DNA of 64,000 nucleotides, from contig CATQJL010000001.1 in assembly GCA_958299035.1 (NCBI GenBank), forward strand, positions 82,895,071-82,959,070, written 5' to 3'. This DNA comes from Cylicocyclus nassatus. Taxonomy: Eukaryota > Nematoda > Chromadorea > Rhabditida > Strongylidae. The notes beneath the pieces were generated by a model. The model had not been told where the DNA came from, ran no database searches, and saw nothing but the letters and a program-made list of their open reading frames with translations. The position numbers and the translations under genes are program-made. Positions 56,436-64,000 of this stretch are shown here, one piece after another; positions within the stretch are counted from its first letter, which is position 1; every line of letters begins with the position of its first letter.

Positions 56436-59400
56436 ATGATGCGACCACCGATTATTCTGCTCAAGGAGGGTACTGAAAATAAGCAAGGAAAGCAGCAGAT
56501 AATCTCCAATATCAATGCATGTCAGGTGAGCATTTCTTATTGAATTAGGTTCTAAATTTTCAATTTTTATTTGCAAATTTATCGTGGTTTAATTTTTTGG
56601 GCGGTCTTCATGACTTTGAGGACTTTACGCTTTACCATTGTCATATAAAATTAGGTAATTTAGGTAGTCGCGGACAGTATTCGAACAACCTTGGGTCCTC
56701 GCGGTTTGGACAAGCTGATTGTCGACAGCAAAGGTGAATTTTGTATATCTGTTTTGTATCCTGTTGGGATGCCGTTGTTAAAGCATATTTTGGCTCAGCA
56801 TTTCTGTGGCTTTTAGGCTAACATTCACTAAAACAGATCTGTTCGACTTTATTGCAGTACCGTATTGACTTTATTGCTGTACCCATCTTTTTCTTCAAAC
56901 CATAACAAGAAGTGAAAAAGACTTTTTTCGAAAACTAATCTACTAATTACTTTGTTTTTTTAGATATACGAATTACCATATTGCAAATCGGGTTCCCGAC
57001 ATTCTTCGTTTATGCAGTCATTATTAGGTGTTTTTAGGTAAAACCACAATCTCAAATGATGGTGCGACTATCTTGAAGTTGCTCGACATCGTTTTTCCTG
57101 CTGCTAATGTGATGGTCGACATCGCAAAGTCACAGGATGCCGAAGTTGGAGATGGAACAACATCGGGTAATATTTTTTTCAAGGTTGAAGGGCCTTTTAA
57201 GATTTTCTTATTTGCAGTGGTTGTGCTAGCTGCTGAAATACTCAAGCGCATGAAGCCATTCATTGAAGATGGTGTTCATCCCCAGCTGATCATCCGAGCT
57301 CTGAGCGCAGCTAGTGAGGAGGTGAGCTTTAATCTTTGCTGCCTTCATGTCATTGATATGCCTTTTTGAGGCGCTTGCTTATCTTGACCAGTTGGCTATC
57401 AAAATCGAAGGCGACAAGGAGTTGAGGGATATGCTTGTCAAATGTGCCATGACCACACTGAGCAGTAAACTGGTGAGCTAATTTTGACTACTTTTCCAGA
57501 ATCTCCTGTGTTCTGAGAAAATTTCTTCTTTGAAAGTATGATTCAGGTTAGTCAAGAACGCCGATTTTTCGCTGAAATGGTCGTGGATGCTGTTAACATG
57601 CTTGACGAATCTCTGCCGTTAAACATGATAGGTATCAAGAAAGTTGCCGGTGGCAATTTAAATGTACGCATAACATTTTTGCTTGGCCCGTTATTCTCTG
57701 CATAAATAAGCGTGTTTAGGAATCTCGTCTCGTGCAGGGTATTGCGTTCCAAAAGGCCTTTAGCTATGCCGGATTTGAAATGCAACCTAAGCATTATGAG
57801 AATCCTCTTGTCGCGTTATTGAACATCGAGTTGGAATTGAAGGCCGAAAAAGATAACGCAGAAATGCGCTTAACAACAGTGGAGGAGTTCCAAGCGGTAG
57901 GCTTAACAGCTCATCATAACATTCTTTAGATTTTTCCCTTTCTTGCCTCAAATAAGGCTTATTTATGGCTGGTTTTTGATGTTGTAGCACGTTTGTTTTT
58001 GAAGGTTGTTGATGCTGAATGGGACATCCTGTACAATAAACTGGAGAAAATCCATGAGAGTGGTGCCAAAATTGTATTATCAAAGCTGCCTATAGGAGAC
58101 GTCGCTACTCAGTGGTTTGCTGATAGGTGCGTCACTTTTTCGCTCAGCATTCATTGCAGTAATGTTTTATATTTTTGGTTTGAAGTTGTTGTGTTTGTGC
58201 TTCTTTTCTTTCTTTCCGATCTATATCTAGGTTGCTTTAGGGACATGTTCTGTGCAGGTCGTATCCCTCAGGAAGATCTGGATCGTGTTATGGCAGCTTG
58301 CGGCGGTTCCATACTTACTACTGTCTCTCAGATTGATGCAACTGTGTTAGGAAAGTGTGAGAAATTTTACGAACAGCAAGTTGGAAGTGAACGGTGAGCG
58401 AAAGCTACTTTCTTCACTGTTTACAATCCCGGAGTTAGTTCAACAAGCGAGGCAAGGTCTTTTGCAAACAAAAGTGTGTTTGTAAACTCAGATTGAGATT
58501 GGCTTGCCAGCTTACTATAAACGAATAAACTTCCGTAATAATAAACTGAAACAGAATAAACTTCCTTTTTAAAATCTATCTTTCCCTATTCGCAAACCTG
58601 ACCTAGGAAATCATTTCACTGTAGCACACCAACTTCTTCTTTCTTATCACAGGCGGTTTACCTAATTTTTTAAATACAGTCGCATACCTTCAGTTACAAC
58701 TTCTTCGAAGGATGCGCCCGTGCTCAAGCTTGCACTCTTCTTCTTCGCGGAGGTGCTGAGCAATTTATTGCTGAGACAGAGCGATCTCTTCATGATGCTA
58801 TCATGATCGTACGCCGTGCGAAGAAGAACGATTCTATCGTGGCTGGTGAGACTTCATTTTCATATCCCTTTATGGTTTTATTTCTATTTTTGACTTTTAT
58901 CTCTTCTTCTTTATTTCCTTTGTATATAATGAGAAAAAATAACTAATTTTTATCCGTATAGGTGGTGGAGCAATTGAAATGGAGCTGTCGCGTCATCTCC
59001 GCGCTAAGGCCAAAACGATCGCCGGAAAGGAACAGTTCTTCTGGAGCGCTTACGCACGAAGCTTTGAAGTGAGTTTCCTCATTTTTTCTTGTGTTCATCG
59101 TAAAAACTGCACACATTGTAGATTATCCCACAACAACTTTGCTACAACGCTGGCATCGATGCAATTGATATTTTGAACAAGCTTCGTCATAGACATTCGA
59201 TAGGCAGGATTTGTTGTTATGCAGGAACTTTCCAGGAAATAAAGGGAGAAATTTCAGGCGAGGTTTGGGCTGGTGTTGATATCCACACAGAGGAAGTTGG
59301 TGACAACCTCGCAGCATGTATTTGGGAGCCAAGTCTTGTTAAAAAGGTGCTTCATCTTAGTTATTGTGCTAATTTTAGCGTTTTTTATCTTTATCTGTTT

Positions 59401-59543
59401 TCACTGCAGTCTCTATATTTTTTTAGAATGCCATTATTGCTGCCACTGAAGCTGTGTGCCTAGTTTTGTCAATTGACCAAACAGTCAAGAACGTGAGAGC
59501 TCCCTCAGGTGGACAGATGCCGGGACTACCAGGAATGCAGTAA
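56436..59543 (+). CDS. cct-7: T-complex protein 1 subunit eta (CCT7 chaperonin)
   Basis: One of eight subunits of the cytosolic CCT/TRiC ring that folds actin, tubulin and other proteins using ATP. Exons: 56436-56525, 56664-56733, 57038-57166, 57218-57321, 57371-57472, 57547-57663, 57720-57896, 58005-58126, 58241-58393, 58694-58845, 58962-59068, 59122-59203, 59258-59346, 59427-59543. They join in frame to 536 residues, the usual family length. Landmarks: [15 protein letters not shown] at the start, [27 protein letters not shown], the ATP-site [74 protein letters not shown] and [23 protein letters not shown] 56436 is followed at once by a second Met, as in the family. One intron (59204-59257) is GC-AG. 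No damage is seen. Confidence 0.95.
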
Positions 59544-60447
59544 GCAGGCTTTCATGCACCTTGCTTCTTATGATGATCTGCACCGCTATACTTTGACGAC
59601 GCCCACGTGCACCTCGACAGAGTCTTTACCATTGATCTTGAATTCTAATAATGCTGCGGTGTTTTGTTTATTGAATATTGTAGTCACAATGTTTCTGTCG
59701 GAGTTTTTGCTCCATTCAGCGATGAGCAGCTCATCATCTCCGCGCAGTGTTAATTGTTGATGCATCGTTGTTGTTTTTATTCTGCGTAAATGTTCATCTC
59801 AGTGCTTTTAGAAGGCCTCTCCATGATAAAGTCAAACATGCATAGCTCGTCAAATAAGCGTCGAGAACTTCATTTTCAATCTTGGTTTCCATTGCTCGAG
59901 CAAGGCTATTTCGACCGGATTTATAACACGCTGGATGCTTAAGTCCGGCCATCAGAGACGCTTTGGTCTGAAATAGTAGGAATCTGAAAAATGGCTTGTT
60001 CAGGGATGTGCTGAGCCTTATGACATACCAGCAGTTGTAAACGAACATTGTCATCAAAGGCAGTGTCCGGGCAGGTTGGGGTGTAACAGTGGACGTCCTG
60101 AAACACTCCCTTGCACCAGTCGTGCCTGTCTTGAGGTGGTGAGATTCGTATAAGGGAGTGGAGGGTCGACAGGAGTCTCAGACATCTCCACAATTTTCAG
60201 TCCTCACCGTACACCTACCATAAGTCACTAAAGAATCCCACCACGTGGAATGGATGTGATTTCCGTAACCAACCCAAAAGTATATCATGAACGCTAAAAC
60301 CCTTAACTGCTACGCTTTCTGTACTTCCTAGCATCTGCAAAGCGTTCCAACATGTTTGAGTAAGTTTCAGAGGCGAAAGTAGTCTGTTTATATTCATAAC
60401 AAAGTGATGACGTTTGTTGACTCATGCTAGAAATTTGATTATACACG
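59544..60447. other. Sequence downstream of CCT7
   Basis: Includes the CCT7 3' UTR; no clear AATAAA was found. Overlapping minus-strand frames at 59794-60193 show no recognised family. Confidence 0.4.
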
Positions 60448-60592
60448 ATTCATGATACGCAAAGACTGGGCGCCGTTGCGTTCGGACAAGATAGTTCGCG
60501 CATGGGAGGGACGGCAGATGGTAAGAGGAACGAAAGAGCGCTCGATCAGGGAGAGCCGATATGTCCGCAGTCTTTGCGTGCTACGAATCGCC
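60448..60592. repeat. Small inverted-repeat element, about 145 bp
   Basis: CGATTCATGATACGCAAAGACTG at the left is mirrored by CAGTCTTTGCGTGCTACGAATCG at the right. The size and lack of coding suit a MITE. Target duplication unclear. Confidence 0.5.
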
Positions 60593-61303
60593 ATAATCGC
60601 CGAATAATCTACATATCGTTTTCAAGTGGAGCCAGGAGTGCTTTCAAGAAAATTCAAGTAGTGCGCTCTCCACTTAAGAGGTTTCAATCCATAGACCAAA
60701 GCCGAACAGGTCAAAGTCAGCTCATACGCCTATAAATTCTAAGAATATGAGTAGAGGTATGTGCTAACGAAAGGGATAAAACTTGGTTGAAAAAGCTTCC
60801 CAGTTGTCAAAGTTGAAAGGGTAAGCACTACTCAAAAGGGTAGCTGGCTGAGTTTTGCCTTACGCCTGACTCATTTAACTCAGTTTCAGATTCCAGAATC
60901 TGCTCCAGTTTTGCTGTCTGTAATAAGCCTAAAACCTGTTTGTGACACTGGAGTAATATGGTTTACTCTCCTTTCCAAATATGGCTTCTGTACAAGCTCT
61001 TATCCAGAAGAAAATAGGAGAAGCTTTTCATCGAATTACGACAAAGTAGATGTAAATTTTACTTTTGAAAATTTGCGCAGCACTACTACTTTTTGCAAGT
61101 TCTCCGTTATAGCATTGTTTTTCGTACTCTTTCGCTATCAAAAACCGCCACGCTTTGAGCTGCCACGACTTCGCCTCTATACGAATGGTGGAAGCGATGG
61201 TAAGTATGGTCATTCTGGCTACGATATGGTTCATTCTATCTTCAGAGCAAGAACATGGCGTTTACGCTGTGCACTGATCTTTTCCGACATTTCAATGCTG
61301 ATA
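60593..61303. other. Unassigned sequence
   Basis: A 153-codon open frame at 60911-61372 runs into the TIR of the next element. It has no domain and is not called a gene. Confidence 0.35.
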
Positions 61304-61756
61304 AGGGAAGGATACCAACAGTTGGCAATTGAAGATGTGATGTATATCATTAGATGCGTCTTTGAACGCTGATTCCAAATCTGCTTTCCTTTTGTGCGGA
61401 TTAAGTTTCCGAAAGAAGTTATAAGCGTTTGAATGTCCATATTTGCCAAGCATTGAGTGGCCCAAAATCAGCGAAAAACTCTAGAACAACATCTATGCGA
61501 TTTCCACTGGCTTTGTTCCTTCCTTGCAAACAATATACTCAATATAAAAATGATTTTCCACTTTCCGGTGTTTTTGCACAGCTCACCAATTTTAGGCCAC
61601 CTAAACCCTGACACATTTGGACATTCAAAAGCCCACAACTTCTTTCGGAAACTTATTCCGCAAAAAACGAAAGCAGATTTGGAATCAGCGTTCAAAGGCG
61701 CGTCTACTGATGTACATCTCCTCTTCAGTCGCCGACTAATGTTGGTATCCTTCCCT
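61304..61756. mobile_element. Short member of the 4849-7274 TIR family
   Basis: Inverted arms share GGGAAGGATACCAAC, GCTGATTCCAAATCTGCTTTC and AAGTTTCCGAAAGAAGTT blocks with each other, and with the arms at 4900-4990 and 7150-7210. The interior is about 150 bp without coding capacity. Confidence 0.55.
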
Positions 61757-62214
61757 GGTGAGCGACCTGAGCTCCACGCATTGTGCATACTATCGCATAC
61801 TACCTGCAATGATGGCCGCCATCTGCGGTATCTAGCAGGATACATTAGCTGTTGGCCAGATAAATCAGGGAATTTAGTCAGATCATTGTGGATACTGTAA
61901 GGCTGGATTGATCTGATCTGCGGCTGTGTTTTTGTTATACCAAGTTCAAGTTGTGAATGTAGTGTTTCTAGCAGATATCTGCGGATAAACACGTTCAGCC
62001 TATCACTAGAAGAAAGGAGAAGATGTGCAATGGTTAAAGTACACATTAGAAGTCTAGCAACGATTGAAATGCACAATGGAAGTGCAAGTTCGAGGAGCTT
62101 GCCGCGCTCTAGCACAAAACCATGACCCAGGGCAAAATCAGTCAAACTAAATAGCTGTGTGCCTCGAATACCATCGATATCAACCCATGTGTCTTTCCTC
62201 AACATGACGTGCAT

Positions 62215-62735
62215 TACGTACCCTCGATATCATCCCATATGTCTTCACTCAACATGACGTGGATTACGTGGCTTGATGAGGCGCCGCCTCGCCTCTGGCT
62301 TGCGCCACGTTGCGTGCGCATTTTCGGCGTGATGTGGCAACAAGAAGAACGTGGAAAAGCCTGCGCCACGTTGTGAGCGCCACTTCGCGCCAAATGATGC
62401 GCTCGCAACGTGGCGCGAGCCCGAGGCGAGGTGGCGCCTCATCAAGCCACGTAATCCACGTCATGTCGAGGGAAGACATATGGGATGATATCGAGGGTAG
62501 ATTGATGAGGCGCCGCCTCGCCTCGGGCTTGCGCCACGTTGCATGCGCATCTTCGGCCTGATGTGACCACAAGAACGACGTGGAAAAGCCTGCACCACGT
62601 TGTTTTGAGCTCCACGTCGCGCCAAGCGATGCGCTCGCAACGTGGCGCGAGCCCTAAGCGAGGCGGCGCCTCATCAGTCTACGTAATCCACGTCATGTTG
62701 AGGGAAGACATATGGGTTGATATCGAGAATACGTT
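62215..62735. repeat. Two tandem GC-rich palindromic units with shared flanks
   Basis: Units at about 62273-62460 and 62503-62690 are each inverted repeats built from GATGAGGCGCCGCCTCGCC and TTGCGCCACGTTGC arms. Each is followed by an ACGTAATCCACGTCATGT segment and an ATATGGG-TGATATCGAG segment, whose inverse precedes the first unit. All frames here mirror each other and are not genes. Confidence 0.65.
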
Positions 62736-63031
62736 CCTTTTCGACATACACCCCGCATGCCGCTGCAGTTAAAATGGTAGGGTTCTACAACTTGCTTGAC
62801 TGCAGCCGCGAAGATATCCGTATACAGCTTTCGTACGTTGGGATGATTTCTATATTGGCTTACAGTCTTTATCACTAGTAAAATTCAACATTCTGTTGTT
62901 CTTCGTTGAAAATTTGATATGCTACTTTCAGTGTAATATCCTGCCATGTTTGCTGTTAGGGGATCGAACTAAGCTAGTTGAGAAGAAGGGTTTGATTGTT
63001 TAGGTTGAAAAACAAGTGTGAGACTTTCTTT
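62736..63031. other. Unassigned sequence
   Basis: No gene or repeat recognised. Confidence 0.35.
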
Positions 63032-63085
63032 CAGGTTTTGGGGAAGGCATTTTTGCCGAAAAGTTAAACTGAATAGGTATCTCAA
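63032..63085 (+). repeat. Worn Penelope 3' tail
   Basis: Reads like the copy 1 tail at 32838-32890: CAGG, GAAGGCATTTTTGCCGAAAAG, then TTAAACTGAATAGG. The CTGAAGA core is degraded (TTGGGGA), so a working ribozyme is unlikely. Confidence 0.4.
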
Positions 63086-64000
63086 CAAACGGGCGTTGCT
63101 CACAGCAAAGTGCATGAATGCGACAATGCCCAGGTTTCTTGTTCAGATAATCACAAATTAACTGCTTCCTTTGAAATGGTGCGAGTTGCCTAAGACTGTG
63201 GAGGGAGCTCCACTTTTCGTTGGAGGATGACGATCGTGGAAGTTGTGATGCTCATAGTAGCGATATTAAGTGACTGCGCACACAACTAGCTGTGAAGACA
63301 TATTGGTCACATTACAAAACTTTCTGGGTTTCAAAAATCGAGCTTTCGTGGCATGCCTACTCTATAGACTAAAGGAGATAAAATTAGTGGCGATAAGAGT
63401 TATTAGTGCATTATAGCCTTCGAATACCACTTGTCGGAATATCAATACCAAACACTGCCACGCGGGTCTTTACTCGAACACACACACACCTCAAACTTGG
63501 GTAATTGAACCGTCTACTCACTAAATACGTAATCCAAATATACACGAATAAAGCACGAATAAATGAGCAATACACAAAATATAAGTGAGATAATTGTAAA
63601 AGTGAAAGCTTTGATATGGAGATTATATGGACAAAAACTCAAAAAAATACAATGCTGAAATTTATGCAATGGAGGTAATAACAGTCAAACTCAAGTAAAG
63701 CTTTTTTCGCGGCACTCAAAACTTTCTAAACTTAGAGCGAACTAAAAACTGCCAAAATACGATTACGCAGCGATACTTGTAGAATTTCCTCTCACGCCAA
63801 TACTTGTATCATGCTAAGTTTCCTTTAAGAAATTCTCACGTATGCGGGGTTTTATACGAAGCTTATATCAAGCTACGTAATCAAAAACATGAAAAGTCAA
63901 AGCATATGAGAAAAAATGTATCGACGCCTCACAGCACAGCTCCTTGAGCTCCACTGAACTGTCAGTCGGTGTCGTCGTTCTCATCACACGGCATCAGGAC
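63086..64000. other. Unassigned sequence to the window end
   Basis: AT-rich, without a recognisable gene or repeat. It contains only short simple stretches such as ACACACACAC near 63480. Confidence 0.4.

Noticed and set aside
61468..62214. 248-codon minus-strand open frame as a gene
   Set aside because: It runs through the inverted arm of a TIR element into unrelated sequence, and no domain is recognisable.
62214..62772. Open frames repeating GASPRRGGASSSHVIHVM-type peptides
   Set aside because: They are readings of GC-rich palindromes and occur in mirror image on both strands.

Overview
The window looks like nuclear DNA of a nematode, probably strongylid-like. It is AT-rich, its host genes have many short introns and TTTCAG-type acceptors, and it is packed with MITEs, RTE-type LINEs, a Ty3/gypsy element and two Penelope-like elements. 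There is no bacterial operon structure, canonical tRNA, rRNA or CRISPR array. Only two host genes are complete and intact. One is a GNAT-family N-acetyltransferase (AANAT-like) in six exons on the minus strand at 51351-49441. The other is the chaperonin subunit CCT7 (TCP-1 eta) in 14 exons on the plus strand at 56436-59543. A decayed fragment of the transcription elongation factor SPT6 (C. elegans emb-5) lies at 13211-15403 and is split by a nested transposon. Coding-looking exons of an unidentified gene may lie at 7858-8560 on the minus strand.

Layout. 1-3.8 kb: a foldback of about 3.8 kb carrying a TA-flanked MITE in one arm and a Helitron in the other. 4.8-7.3 kb: a TTA-flanked long-TIR element whose arms contain a tRNA-like module. 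9.2-12.9 kb: MITEs, including a hAT type with 8-bp target duplication. 13.2-15.4 kb: SPT6 pseudogene. 20.4-26.2 kb: a Ty3/gypsy LTR element (21161-26015, TSD TTTAT) inserted in a mariner-like TIR element. 27.1-28.3 kb: a palindromic minisatellite and degenerate tandem repeats. 29.1-30.0 kb: an assembly artefact, namely a 500-N gap bounded by SMART cDNA-adapter sequence and followed by primate 7SL/Alu-like DNA fused to a nematode Penelope element. 30.0-32.9 kb and 40.4-42.9 kb: two Penelope-like elements with long open RT/GIY-YIG frames, each with a hammerhead-type ribozyme fold downstream. 33.4-40.1 kb: two decayed RTE LINEs on the minus strand and a head-to-head pair of a roughly 720-bp repeat ('R1' here) that ends in a tRNA-like sequence. 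44.5-47.5 kb: a broken LINE with two MITEs inside it. 49.4-59.5 kb: the two intact host genes with a mariner-like MITE between them. 60.4-63.1 kb: further palindromic elements and a worn Penelope tail.

The window is mainly a record of nested insertions: gypsy in mariner, hAT and Helitron in the element that split SPT6, mariner-like and GGCCGTATTC MITEs in a LINE, a MITE in an RTE, and a Helitron in a foldback. Several events can be read exactly because empty sites or target duplications are visible. The most useful leads are the SPT6 insertion, which could behave as a frame-preserving intron, the paired ribozyme folds of the Penelope elements, and the chimeric adapter/primate segment, which should be removed before any biological reading of 29.1-30.0 kb.
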